From contig NZ_JAABOK010000002.1 in NCBI RefSeq assembly GCF_009928525.1, positions 682,001 to 746,000 of the forward strand: a stretch of 64,000 nt of DNA, written 5' to 3'. The position numbers were made by a program, and so were the translations under genes. The notes under the pieces are model-generated. The model was not told where the DNA came from, ran no database searches, and was given only the letters and a program-made list of their open reading frames with translations. Below are positions 1 to 8,108 of the stretch, piece after piece (the stretch's first letter is position 1; the number at the start of each line of letters is the position of its first letter). The DNA is from Chitinophaga solisilvae. GTDB taxonomy: Bacteria; Bacteroidota; Bacteroidia; Chitinophagales; Chitinophagaceae.

Positions 1-1
1 G

Positions 2-883
2 GATCTCTGTGTGAAATATTATATGCGCGGATTCCCTACTTACCTGGTTATTGCAGAAAACGGTGAGCTGATTAACCGGGGAATAGGTTACCAGGAGCCT
101 GACAGATTCCTGGAATTCCTGCAGGAGAATGTGGCCAGAAACAAGGCCGGTAAGTACCTGTCAGGCTTCAGTACGGACGTGGTGTCGCAGGATCCGGCTT
201 TCTATAAAGCCTTGTTCGACAAGGGCAGTCAGGGTACCGATCAGGCTGCGGTGGCTGCTTACCTGGGGGAAACAAAGGATATGACAGCTGAAACCACATT
301 CAAGGTGATGCTGATAGCGAAGGAGTTACCTGCAGCATACCGGGAGTATTTCATCAGGAACAGGGCGGAATATGTGAACCGTTTCGGGGAAGACCTGAGT
401 AATACTATCCTGGACAGGCTGCTGGCAAAGGATCTGACGGTGTTGTCTGCTACTTATGACAAAACTGTCTTTGATAACTTTCTTCAGCAGCAGCAACAGG
501 TCTACAGTACTGCTGATTGGACTTACGTCAGGATGTATTATGCAGAAAACTATCTGTACAGAAAATGTAAGCAGGCAAAGACTTTCCTGGAATTTGCCGT
601 TGCCCATCCGGACACCAACGATAACCGGGTGCGTTATATGAGCTTCTATCTGGGGCCGGATCTGAGCAGGGACCCGTCGTTAAAGGAGCTGTATATCAGG
701 TGGGCAGCGCCGGTACTGACGAAGAAATCCAGCCTGGAAGTGCTGCAGACACTGGCCTATATGTGTAAGGATGCCAATAAGGAACAGGCAAAGAAATATT
801 TCACCTGGGCCCTGGAAAAAGCCACCGCTTTTGGCCAGAATACGGATAATTTAAAGAAGTCCCTTCAGGAGTTATCCATTTGA
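2..883 (+). CDS. Thioredoxin-fold protein, C-terminal part (cut by window edge)
   Basis: The reading frame is already open at base 2, so the true start lies upstream of the window. The first residues seen contain RGFPTYLVI followed by a Gly-rich turn. This matches the cis-proline strand and last beta strands of a thioredoxin fold; the CxxC would lie off the window. About 250 mostly helical residues follow and have no motif I recognise. Bacteroidota often have thioredoxin-like proteins with such helical extensions, so a periplasmic redox or chaperone role is possible but inferred. A GTG at 11 is the first possible internal start, but it would remove the thioredoxin core. The stop runs directly into palindrome A1. 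Confidence 0.6.
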   Translation, partial: DLCVKYYMRGFPTYLVIAENGELINRGIGYQEPDRFLEFLQENVARNKAGKYLSGFSTDVVSQDPAFYKALFDKGSQGTDQAAVAAYLGETKDMTAETTFKVMLIAKELPAAYREYFIRNRAEYVNRFGEDLSNTILDRLLAKDLTVLSATYDKTVFDNFLQQQQQVYSTADWTYVRMYYAENYLYRKCKQAKTFLEFAVAHPDTNDNRVRYMSFYLGPDLSRDPSLKELYIRWAAPVLTKKSSLEVLQTLAYMCKDANKEQAKKYFTWALEKATAFGQNTDNLKKSLQELSI

Positions 884-994
884 TTATTTAGTTATTTGAT
901 TATTTGAGATTTTATATAAAGCAAGAAGTCCTCTGAACTGTTCAGAGGACTTCTTGCTTTATATAAAATCTCAAATAATCAAATAATCAAATAA
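884..994. repeat. Palindromic element A1 (ATTTG family)
   Basis: Near-perfect inverted repeat of about 55 bp per arm centred at 939. The outer arms are tandem TTATTTGA units followed by GAGATTTT. The inner stem is TATAAAGCAAGAAGTCCTC. Only two mismatches are visible in the arms. It fills the gap between the converging stop codons of the thioredoxin-like gene and sucC, so it could terminate both. Confidence 0.85.
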
Positions 995-995
995 A

Positions 996-2210
996 CTAGG
1001 CTTTGATGGCTTTGTTTACGAGGTCTGCCGCTTCGCTGAGCAGGGTAGCTGATTGTACCTGCAGGCCGCTGGCTTCGATGAGATCTTTCGCTTCTTTAGC
1101 GTTGGTACCTTGTAAACGTACGATGATAGGCACTTTGATATTGCCGATGGATTTGTAGGCATCGATAACACCTTGTGCTACCCTGTCGCAACGAACGATA
1201 CCGCCGAAGATATTGATCAGGATGGCCTGTACTTTAGGATCTTTGAGGATGATACGGAAGCCTGCTTCTACGGTCTGAGCGTTGGCAGTACCGCCTACGT
1301 CCAGGAAGTTGGCCGGTTCACCGCCGCTGAGTTTGATCATATCCATGGTAGCCATGGCCAGACCGGCGCCATTTACCATACAGCCTACGTTACCGTCGAG
1401 TTTTACGAAGTTGAGGTTGTATTTACCTGCTTCTACTTCAGTAGGATCTTCTTCGGTGATATCACGGAGGGCTTCCAGGTCAGGATGACGCATCAGTGCG
1501 TTATCGTCCAGGTTAACCTTAGCGTCTACAGCGATGATTTTATCGTCGCTGGTTTTGAACAACGGGTTGATTTCCAGCATGCTGCAGTCCAGTCCTACGT
1601 AAGCGTTGTACAGGTTGGTAACAAATTTAACCATGTTTTTAAACGCTTCGCCGCTCAGGCCCAGGTTAAAGGCGATGTTGCGGGCCTGGAAGGGTTGCAG
1701 GGCCATGTTTGGCTTTACCCACTCTTTGAATATTTTTTCTGGCGTATTGTGTGCTACTTCTTCGATATCCATACCGCCTTCAGTGGAGTACATGATTACG
1801 TTCTCACTTTTAGCGCGGTCCAGCAGGATGGAGAGGTAAAATTCCTTTACAGGGTTGGCGCCGGGATAGTAAACATCCTGTGCTACCAGTACTTTGTTAA
1901 CCAGTTTACCAGCTTCGCCGGTCTGAATGGTAACCAGGGTGCCTCCGAGGATATTACCGGCGATGTTTTTCACATCTTCCGCATTTTTACCTACTGCCAC
2001 GCCTCTCTGCTCTGTACCACGGATTTTACCCTTACCGCGTCCACCGGCATGAATTTGCGCTTTTACAACCGCAAACTCGTTACCATACTGCACCTTCAGT
2101 TGTTTGTAAGCTTCGGCCGCCGCTTCTGGCGTATCTACGGGAATGCCTTCCTGAACCGGTACATTATATTTTTTCAACAGTTCTTTAGCCTGGTACTCGT
2201 GTAAGTTCAT
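996..2210 (-). CDS. sucC: Succinyl-CoA ligase (ADP-forming) beta subunit
   Basis: 404 residues, close to the family's usual 385-400. It begins MNLHEYQAKELLKKY, the hallmark N-terminus of SucC. The ATP-grasp domain covers roughly residues 1-240, with the basic Gly-rich AGGRGKGK nucleotide-binding segment near 56-63. The CoA-ligase domain follows, with GGIVRCD near its end. Together with SucD it makes succinate and ATP from succinyl-CoA in the TCA cycle. sucD is not adjacent, as is common in Bacteroidota. It is divergent from the purine nucleoside phosphorylase gene and convergent with the upstream thioredoxin-like gene. Confidence 0.97.
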   Translation of the reverse strand: MNLHEYQAKELLKKYNVPVQEGIPVDTPEAAAEAYKQLKVQYGNEFAVVKAQIHAGGRGKGKIRGTEQRGVAVGKNAEDVKNIAGNILGGTLVTIQTGEAGKLVNKVLVAQDVYYPGANPVKEFYLSILLDRAKSENVIMYSTEGGMDIEEVAHNTPEKIFKEWVKPNMALQPFQARNIAFNLGLSGEAFKNMVKFVTNLYNAYVGLDCSMLEINPLFKTSDDKIIAVDAKVNLDDNALMRHPDLEALRDITEEDPTEVEAGKYNLNFVKLDGNVGCMVNGAGLAMATMDMIKLSGGEPANFLDVGGTANAQTVEAGFRIILKDPKVQAILINIFGGIVRCDRVAQGVIDAYKSIGNIKVPIIVRLQGTNAKEAKDLIEASGLQVQSATLLSEAADLVNKAIKA

Positions 2211-2284
2211 CGCAATAAAATTTGGCGCTAAAATAGGTTATTATGATTTAAATATAAAACTGCAGTCATTTGTGAATTAAAAAA

Positions 2285-2293
2285 TAACTTTGC
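2285..2293 (+). promoter_or_regulatory. Candidate Bacteroidota -7 box upstream of PNP
   Basis: TAACTTTGC matches the Bacteroidota -7 consensus TAnnTTTGC and lies 45 nt before the ATG at 2339. I see no TTTG element at the expected 19-21 bp spacing, so only half of the promoter is supported. Confidence 0.4.
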
Positions 2294-2338
2294 GCGGTTT
2301 GATTTTTAAATCCGACTTTTAAATAATAGTATAAACAA

Positions 2339-3160
2339 ATGAGTGAATTAACGGACCAGATTAAAGCAGCCGGGGACTACATCAGAAAATACTGGCAGGA
2401 GATCCCGGTAGCGGGTATTATATTGGGGAGCGGACTGGGTAACCTGGCGAAGGAAATAGAGAATAGTGTAGAAATTTCTTATCGTGATATCCCTCATTTC
2501 CCGGAATCCACTGTAGAAGGGCATTCCGGCAAACTGATTCTCGGATATATGAAAGGCAAGCCGGTGGTAGCCATGGCAGGCCGTTTCCATTATTATGAAG
2601 GCTTCAGCATGCGCCAGGTAACCTTTCCGGTGCGGGTAATGAAGGAGCTGGGAATAGCCACCCTCTTCATTTCCAATGCTGCCGGCGGTATGAACGCTGC
2701 CTTTAAGGTAGGCGATCTGATGATTATCAGGGATCATATTAATCTGCAGCCGGAACATCCGCTGCGCGGCCGTAATGAGGACACCCTGGGACCACGTTTC
2801 CCGGATATGAGCGAACCCTATTCCAAAGCACTGATAGCGGCAGCCGGCAATATTGCGGCAGCTAACAATATATCTTTACATACCGGCGTATATGTAGGCG
2901 TACAGGGCCCCACCTTCGAAACCAGGGCAGAGTACAAATACATGCACATCATCGGTGGCGATGCCGTAGGCATGAGCACTGTTCCTGAAGTGATAGTAGC
3001 AGCGCATGCAGGGCTGAAAGTGTTCGCCATGAGCGTTATTACCGACATCGGCATCAGGGAAGAAGAAAATGTGATTACGCACGAAGAGGTGCTGGAAGCG
3101 GCCAATGCTGCAGAACCCAAGCTCACGCTTATTTTCAGTGAATTAATCCGGCAACTATAA
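2339..3160 (+). CDS. punA: Purine-nucleoside phosphorylase (trimeric class)
   Basis: 273 residues, typical of the trimeric PNP/MTAP family. Visible motifs are ILGSGLGNLA (phosphate-binding Ser near residue 30), GRFHYYEG, SNAAGGMN (catalytic region near 115-122), GVYVGVQGPTFET (near 190) and GMSTVPE followed by VITDIG near the end. It phosphorolyses purine nucleosides to the base and (deoxy)ribose-1-phosphate in salvage. The Glu in GPTFET and the Asn of the VITD/N region (Asp here, in SVITDIG) bear on 6-oxopurine preference. Because Asn is usual in inosine/guanosine-specific enzymes, I would check the alignment before assigning substrate. The next gene starts 18 nt downstream, suggesting co-transcription. 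Confidence 0.93.
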   Translation: MSELTDQIKAAGDYIRKYWQEIPVAGIILGSGLGNLAKEIENSVEISYRDIPHFPESTVEGHSGKLILGYMKGKPVVAMAGRFHYYEGFSMRQVTFPVRVMKELGIATLFISNAAGGMNAAFKVGDLMIIRDHINLQPEHPLRGRNEDTLGPRFPDMSEPYSKALIAAAGNIAAANNISLHTGVYVGVQGPTFETRAEYKYMHIIGGDAVGMSTVPEVIVAAHAGLKVFAMSVITDIGIREEENVITHEEVLEAANAAEPKLTLIFSELIRQL

Positions 3161-3178
3161 ACGTTTTGTCATTTTCGG

Positions 3179-5158
3179 ATGAAGCAACTTCTTATTCTCA
3201 CAGCCCTGCTGTTTTTAGGCGGGAATCAATTACTGGCTCAGTTCAACACCGGACGCTTCGGCAGCATGGGCGGCGGCGGAGGTGGTACCAGCAAAATGCA
3301 GCGTGATACCTCCAAGCACGATCATGAGCCGGATACGCTCACGCTGACCTACCGTTACCTCGGCGAGCCTACCGATTTCACCATAGACTCTTCTGTGGCA
3401 GATTTCAACCTGGACTTCCTGAAAGTACCTGCCAACTACATGACGCTGGGCAACAGCGGCAGCGCAGCGCGCAACCTGATATTCACACCACTCATGAAAC
3501 CCGGATTCGATGCCGGTTTTCATGCCTATGATGTGTATGGCAACAGCCACAGCACCGCACGCTTCTATAACACCAACAGGCCCTATTCAGAAATGAATTA
3601 CCTTGTAGGCAGCAAACAGGAACAGGTAATCGGGATCACACATACGCAGAACCGCACGGAGCGCTTCAACTTCGCCTTCGACTACAGAAAGGTGAATGCT
3701 CCCGGTTACTACCGTACGCAAAATACCAACCACGACACCTATCGCTTCACCGCGCGCTACCAGAGTAAAAACAAACGCGCCAACTCCTACCTGAGCTTTT
3801 ATTATAACAAAATCAACGGCGGAGAAAACGGTGGTATCAAAAGCGACACCTTCCTGAATAATCCTACCTTTAAACAGAAAAGAACGATTGAGGTAAACCT
3901 GGGTAACAAGGAAGTGTCTACATATGGCTTCTTCGGAACTTCTATTCCCGTTAAGTCCCAGTACAAGGAAACCGGCCTGCTCTTCCAGCAGCAGTACGAC
4001 TGGGGAAGGGGCGATTCCATCCATATCAATGATACCACGGACTACTACAAGTACGATCCGGTATTCCGCGTACAGTACACGCTGAATTACCAGAGTAACG
4101 ACTACCAGTTTATAGATACCCGTCCGGAAAAGGACTTCTATATTACCCGTTACGGACTTGATGCTACCAATGCAGAGAACGTAACTGCGCAGCATAAATG
4201 GAAGCTGCTCTCCAACGACATATCATTAGTACAGTTCCCGGTAATAGGTAACCTGGGACATTTTATTAATGTGGGCGCCCGCTACGAAACCATCAGCGGC
4301 ACCTTCCTGGATGCGGATATTAATTTCAGCAACCTGGCCCTGCACGGAGAGTACCGGAATAAAACCCGCAACAAGCAATGGGATTTCTCGGCCCGCGGCG
4401 AACTCTATCTGGCCGGTCAGAACAACGGTGACTACAGCATTTCAGGTATGCTGCGCCGTCACCTGAACGACCTGCTCGGGGATATCAAGCTGACGGTAAA
4501 CAACGTAAACAGGGAGCCATCCTATGTTTACAAGTACTTCAACAGTAATAAAACCACCTGGTATAATTACGACCTGAAGAAGGAAAATATTACCCAGCTG
4601 CAGTTTGCGGCAGAAAATAAAAAACTGAAGTATAACCTGGCAGTGAATTACTGGCTGTATACCAATTACACCTATTTCGAGGATGCCTATCACAGTAAAC
4701 AGGCTTCCGGTTTATTCAATCTCCTGCAGGTCATTCTCAGCAAAAAAATCAATGTCGCTTCCTTTGCCTGGTACATGGATTTTGCTTTTCAGCAGGTACA
4801 CGGAAACGGCCCCGTGAATGTGCCCGCCCTGTGGACGCGCCACCGCTTTGCCTTTGAAAAGCGCCTGTATACCAACCTGAATCTGATGACAGGTATAGAA
4901 CTGAAGTATAATACCAGCTACTTTGCGGATGATTATTCTCCGCTGCTGGGGCAATTTACTTATCAGAATGCCTATAAGGTAAGGTATAATGCGCCCGACA
5001 TCGCAGCCTTCGCGCATTTCCGCATTAAATCCTTCTCCGCCTTCGTCAGGGCTGAAAACCTGAACACCTTCTTTGCAACCAATAACATGGTGGCGCCATT
5101 ATATCCGCTAAACGACTTCGACTTCAGGCTGGGCCTGAGATGGTGGTTTATCAATTAG
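3179..5158 (+). CDS. Putative outer-membrane porin (Porin_10-like)
   Basis: 659 residues with a signal peptide (MKQLLILTALLFLGG...LLAQ, cleavage near residue 20) and a Gly-rich mature N-terminus. Many alternating aromatic/hydrophobic strands follow, and the protein ends in RLGLRWWFIN, a C-terminal aromatic beta-signal. The segments SEMNYLVGSKQEQ and LGNSGSAARNLIF match Bacteroidota putative porin proteins that I recall. It should be a beta-barrel in the outer membrane; the cargo is unknown. It probably shares a transcript with the PNP gene, so nucleoside uptake is possible but only inferred. Its stop is followed directly by palindrome A2. Confidence 0.75.
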   Translation: MKQLLILTALLFLGGNQLLAQFNTGRFGSMGGGGGGTSKMQRDTSKHDHEPDTLTLTYRYLGEPTDFTIDSSVADFNLDFLKVPANYMTLGNSGSAARNLIFTPLMKPGFDAGFHAYDVYGNSHSTARFYNTNRPYSEMNYLVGSKQEQVIGITHTQNRTERFNFAFDYRKVNAPGYYRTQNTNHDTYRFTARYQSKNKRANSYLSFYYNKINGGENGGIKSDTFLNNPTFKQKRTIEVNLGNKEVSTYGFFGTSIPVKSQYKETGLLFQQQYDWGRGDSIHINDTTDYYKYDPVFRVQYTLNYQSNDYQFIDTRPEKDFYITRYGLDATNAENVTAQHKWKLLSNDISLVQFPVIGNLGHFINVGARYETISGTFLDADINFSNLALHGEYRNKTRNKQWDFSARGELYLAGQNNGDYSISGMLRRHLNDLLGDIKLTVNNVNREPSYVYKYFNSNKTTWYNYDLKKENITQLQFAAENKKLKYNLAVNYWLYTNYTYFEDAYHSKQASGLFNLLQVILSKKINVASFAWYMDFAFQQVHGNGPVNVPALWTRHRFAFEKRLYTNLNLMTGIELKYNTSYFADDYSPLLGQFTYQNAYKVRYNAPDIAAFAHFRIKSFSAFVRAENLNTFFATNNMVAPLYPLNDFDFRLGLRWWFIN

Positions 5159-5280
5159 TTATTTGGTTATTTTATTATTTGAGATTTTATAAAAGCGAAG
5201 AGCTGAGCAAATGTTTATGCTCAGCTCTTCGCTTTTATAAACCGCTGCATTGAAATCTCAAATAATCAAATCTCAAATAA
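5159..5280. repeat. Palindromic element A2 (ATTTG family)
   Basis: The inner stem 5186-5209/5218-5241 (24 bp) is perfect and contains AAAGCGAAGAGCTGAGC. The outer ATTTGAGATTT arms are present on both sides, but the right one is displaced by about 11 bases at 5242-5252. It begins right after the porin stop and separates it from the HYC/CC gene on the same strand. Confidence 0.8.
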
Positions 5281-5310
5281 AAAAATTTTTGCGTATTTTT
5301 GTGATTCGTC

Positions 5311-5700
5311 ATGAAACGTTTTTTTGCCATATTATTTGCTGTAATGTATACCCTGCTGACAAGCGGGTTTACGGTGAATGTGCATTATTGCATGGGCAAG
5401 CTGGCGTCTGTGAAGTTGCATTCCGCGCCGGAAGATATGTGTGGCAAGTGTGGCAAACCGGTGAAAGGCAAAGAATGTTGCAAGAACGAAATCAAATTCT
5501 GCAAGGTTACTGAAACACATCAGGCAGCCAAAGCAATACAGCAGAGCTTTACAGTTGTTGCAGACATGCAGCTGCCGGTAATAACTTTATCCACACCTGC
5601 GCTCTCTGCGCAAAAGATACTGGTGGGCGGCTATCCGCACGATCCGCCGGAACCTCTCAATACCCCCATTTTTCTCCGCAATTGTACTTTCCTGATCTGA
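5311..5700 (+). CDS. HYC_CC_PP-type small Cys-rich periplasmic protein
   Basis: 129 residues. A signal-like hydrophobic N-terminus (residues 1-20) is followed by VHYCMGK (H25-C27), MCGKCG (C44, C47), ECC (C56-C57), FC (C64) and a late DPPEPL motif. This order is what defines the Bacteroidota family called HYC_CC_PP, as far as I remember. The function is not established. The Cys/His spacing suggests soft-metal binding in the periplasm, and the neighbouring HMA-domain genes make copper the leading guess. A -7-like TATTTTTG at 5294-5301 lies just upstream of the ATG, which would give a very short leader. Confidence 0.7.
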   Translation: MKRFFAILFAVMYTLLTSGFTVNVHYCMGKLASVKLHSAPEDMCGKCGKPVKGKECCKNEIKFCKVTETHQAAKAIQQSFTVVADMQLPVITLSTPALSAQKILVGGYPHDPPEPLNTPIFLRNCTFLI

Positions 5701-5779
5701 TAACGGGCCGCTAAGTCCTGTTCCGTTACGGGAACAGCTATGGTATACCCGTCATATTCATCTTCAAAAAATTCAGATC

Positions 5780-6325
5780 ATGAGAATTATCACTACCCTG
5801 TTACTCGTATTGGGAGTAACTTTCGGCGCACAGGCGCAATACAGGAAAGCAAGTCTTCAGGCTACCGGCCTTACCTGTGCCATGTGTTCCCGCGCAACGC
5901 TGGAATCACTGCAGACATTATCATTTGTAGATAAAATAGATACTGATCTTAACAATACCACCTTTATACTGTTCTTTAAACCAGGAGCTGAAGTGAGTAT
6001 AGATCATATCAAACAGAAAGTGGAAGATGCCGGTTTTTCTGTAGGAAAGCTGGTGGTTACCGCTAATTTCAGCGATGTCAAAGTAGAGAACGACGCACAC
6101 ATCAATTTTGCCGGCAACACCCTCCATTTCATGGATGTTAAAAACCAGGTGTTAAACGGAGAGAAAGATATTACTGTCATCGATAAAAACTTCGTTTCTG
6201 CGAAGCAGTTCAAAAAATATTCCGGTGAAACAACGATGCCCTGCTATAAGACAGGTGTGATGAATGATTGCTGCAAACCGGCTACAGCGCCGGCTTCCAA
6301 AAGAATTTATCACGTGACTATTTAA
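5780..6325 (+). CDS. Secreted heavy-metal-associated (HMA) domain protein
   Basis: 181 residues with a signal peptide ending in GAQAQ (cleavage near 20). The HMA motif GLTCAMC (C33, C36) precedes a ferredoxin-like fold through about residue 90 (SFVDKIDTDL...IDHIKQKVEDAGF). The second half is unassigned and ends with a TMPCYKTG and NDCC Cys pair. It is likely a periplasmic metal carrier or sensor. It is 79 nt downstream of the HYC/CC gene and 12 nt before the outer-membrane gene, which supports an operon. The combination of an N-terminal CxxC and a C-terminal CC is notable. Confidence 0.75.
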   Translation: MRIITTLLLVLGVTFGAQAQYRKASLQATGLTCAMCSRATLESLQTLSFVDKIDTDLNNTTFILFFKPGAEVSIDHIKQKVEDAGFSVGKLVVTANFSDVKVENDAHINFAGNTLHFMDVKNQVLNGEKDITVIDKNFVSAKQFKKYSGETTMPCYKTGVMNDCCKPATAPASKRIYHVTI

Positions 6326-6337
6326 GCGGAGAGGCAT

Positions 6338-7210
6338 ATGAAGAAAGTTTTAGTTTTAGCAGCAGGGATACTGGCTGCCGGGCTGACAACCTCAGCGCAG
6401 GAGTTATATGTGAACAGCGAGCCGGCCAGCAATATGGCGGCTAACTCGCTGGGAATACGGCTTAGCAACAGGTTCTTTTCCATGGAACATACCGGCGACG
6501 CAGGCATGCGCTTTGAACCGGAAATTATGTGGGGCATCAGTAAAAAACTGATGGTACATGCCATCGGATATGCCTCCAATATGATGCAGAACTCGATCCG
6601 CGCAGAGGGCGGCAGCATCTATGCGAAATACCGCTTCCTGTCGCTGGACCAGCAACATGCACATTTCCGCATGGCGGCCTATATAAAAGGTTCGGTGATA
6701 GACAATCCCTACTATCCCGTTATTACCGGCGGGCATGGCATGCCGGATTTCAAACGGCCGTATGCCAACAGGGAACTGGATCTGGAAGGTGCTACCTCCG
6801 GTGTTTCCGGCGGGGTGATAGCTACACAGCTGCTGCATAAACTGGCACTGTCTACTACGTTGGGGTATAACCGTTATATGAACAACATCAGGCATCAGAT
6901 ACCGGATGAATTTTCCAGGAATTCAGTGAATTACAGCTTGTCTGCCGGCTATCTGCTGTTGCCGGTAACCTATAAAAACTATAACCAGACTAACCTGAAC
7001 CTGTATGTGGAACTATTGGGTAAAACCAATACAGATGCGGCAGGCAGAGGATCTTACCTGGATATAGCACCGGCAGTACAGTTTATTTTCAACAGTACCA
7101 CGCGGCTGGATCTGTCGTACAGAGCGCAGGTGGCAGGGGATATGCCGCGGAACTCCTATAACTCATTTCTGGTGAGGATAGAGCATAATATTTTCAACAT
7201 TAAAAAATAA
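6338..7210 (+). CDS. Predicted outer-membrane beta-barrel protein of the metal module
   Basis: 290 residues with a clear signal peptide (MKKVLVLAAGILAAGLTTSAQ). Amphipathic beta-strand patterning runs throughout, with a terminal strand SFLVRIEHNIFNI typical of small barrels. I do not recognise a named family. Its place between the HMA protein (12 nt upstream) and the HMA-AraC regulator (5 nt downstream) argues for a part in metal uptake or efflux across the outer membrane, or in sensing. No Cys-rich or His-rich metal motif is visible in it, so the role comes from context only. Confidence 0.6.
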   Translation: MKKVLVLAAGILAAGLTTSAQELYVNSEPASNMAANSLGIRLSNRFFSMEHTGDAGMRFEPEIMWGISKKLMVHAIGYASNMMQNSIRAEGGSIYAKYRFLSLDQQHAHFRMAAYIKGSVIDNPYYPVITGGHGMPDFKRPYANRELDLEGATSGVSGGVIATQLLHKLALSTTLGYNRYMNNIRHQIPDEFSRNSVNYSLSAGYLLLPVTYKNYNQTNLNLYVELLGKTNTDAAGRGSYLDIAPAVQFIFNSTTRLDLSYRAQVAGDMPRNSYNSFLVRIEHNIFNIKK

Positions 7211-7215
7211 CCGGC

Positions 7216-7788
7216 GTGCAAAAAACAGATCTGTTTATAAAAAATATGGTTTGTCCCCGCTGCATAAAAGTGGTTACGGCGGTACTGGAAGGCGCTTCGC
7301 TTAAAGTAAAGGATATTCAGCTGGGAAAGGCTACTGTAGAGGGGCAGCTCACTGAGCAGCAGTTGCAGGCAATTCGCCTTGCTTTGCAGTCCGAAGGCTT
7401 CCTGCTGATCGACGATAAAAAGCAACAGCTGGTGGCAGCCATTAAAAATATCGTAGTGGAAACCGTTCATTATTCTGAGCTGGACGAGATGAAGGAAAAT
7501 TTCTCTACACTGCTGGCCGGTAAACTGCAAAAGGATTATCATTATCTCAGCAGCCTGTTTTCCGAAATGGAAGGCATCACCATTGAGCAATATATTATTC
7601 AGCAAAAAATTGAAAGAGTAAAGGAATTGCTGGATTACAATGAATTAAGCCTGAGTGAAATCAGTTACAAACTGGGATACAGCAGCGTAGCGCATCTTTC
7701 CGGGCAATTCAAAAAGGTGACCGGACTCACGCCCAGCCAGTACAAACAATTGAAAACACCCGGCCGTATACCGCTGGATAAACTATAG
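7216..7788 (+). CDS. HMA-like sensor fused to AraC-type DNA-binding domain
   Basis: 190 residues, with a GTG start 5 nt after the preceding stop. Residues 1-70 look like an HMA fold carrying MVCPRC (C13, C16). Residues about 95-185 are an AraC/XylS helix-turn-helix pair (ELSLSEISYKLGYSSVAHLSGQFKKVTGLTPSQYK). A single cytoplasmic protein would thus couple soft-metal binding to DNA binding. The likely targets are its own operon, but I see no operator that I can defend. A Rho-independent hairpin at 7820-7856 ends the unit. Confidence 0.8.
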   Translation: MQKTDLFIKNMVCPRCIKVVTAVLEGASLKVKDIQLGKATVEGQLTEQQLQAIRLALQSEGFLLIDDKKQQLVAAIKNIVVETVHYSELDEMKENFSTLLAGKLQKDYHYLSSLFSEMEGITIEQYIIQQKIERVKELLDYNELSLSEISYKLGYSSVAHLSGQFKKVTGLTPSQYKQLKTPGRIPLDKL

Positions 7789-7819
7789 TTGTCAGAAGTT
7801 AGTTGTTTTAGTTTTAGTT

Positions 7820-7856
7820 TGAAGAGAGGCTGCTGCAGATCGCAGCCTCTTCTTTT
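7820..7856 (+). terminator. Rho-independent terminator after the HMA-AraC gene
   Basis: The stem GAGGCTGC/GCAGCCTC with loop TGCAGATC is followed by TTCTTTTAA. It sits about 35 nt after the regulator stop. It could also be an attenuator for the tiny ORF that follows. Confidence 0.65.
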
Positions 7857-7868
7857 AATTCAGCAGCC

Positions 7869-7940
7869 ATGAAAAAAATAGCAATAGGTATCCTGAAATT
7901 TATACAATCCCTTTTTGTGAAGAAGGATTGCTGCAGATAA
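7869..7940 (+). CDS. Possible 23-residue Cys-Cys peptide
   Basis: ATG at 7869, TAA at 7938-7940. The peptide is short, hydrophobic/basic, and ends in VKKDCCR. The closing Cys-Cys echoes the CC pairs of the HYC protein (C56-C57) and the HMA protein's tail, and the ORF lies directly behind that operon. Against it: there is no visible ribosome-binding site (not decisive in this phylum), it sits after a terminator-like hairpin, and its length is near chance. Palindrome A3 starts immediately after its stop, as these elements do after real genes here, which is mild support. Confidence 0.4.
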   Translation: MKKIAIGILKFIQSLFVKKDCCR

Positions 7941-8076
7941 GGATTATTTGAAATTTGGTTATTTGGTTATTTGGTTATTTGAGATTTGTTTCCATGTCTG
8001 GTGTCTTCTGAAATTTTGAGAACACCATGCAAGGCAACAAAATCTCAAATAACCAAATAACCAAATCTCAAATAAT
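7941..8076. repeat. Palindromic element A3 (ATTTG family, diverged centre)
   Basis: Outer arms are repeated TTATTTGG units ending in GAGATTTG, mirrored by AAATCTCAAATAACCAAATAACC. The centre is less perfect: TGGTGT/ACACCA around an AT-rich loop. It starts directly after the stop of the tiny Cys-Cys ORF and ends about 30 nt before the L,D-transpeptidase start. Confidence 0.75.
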
Positions 8077-8108
8077 CTTTATCTTTACTTTTTCTCGATT
8101 TACTGCAG

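Noticed and set aside
456..641. Short frames inside the first gene and elsewhere (60-100 codons)
   Set aside because: All overlap strong genes in other frames and lack motifs or promoters.
884..994. Palindromes as plasmid or phage replication origins
   Set aside because: Eighteen copies spread behind housekeeping genes do not fit an origin; no rep or dnaA-box context was seen.
1173..2204. Long open frame opposite sucC (343 codons)
   Set aside because: It mirrors the coding frame of a well-supported sucC and has no recognisable protein features; a result of codon bias.
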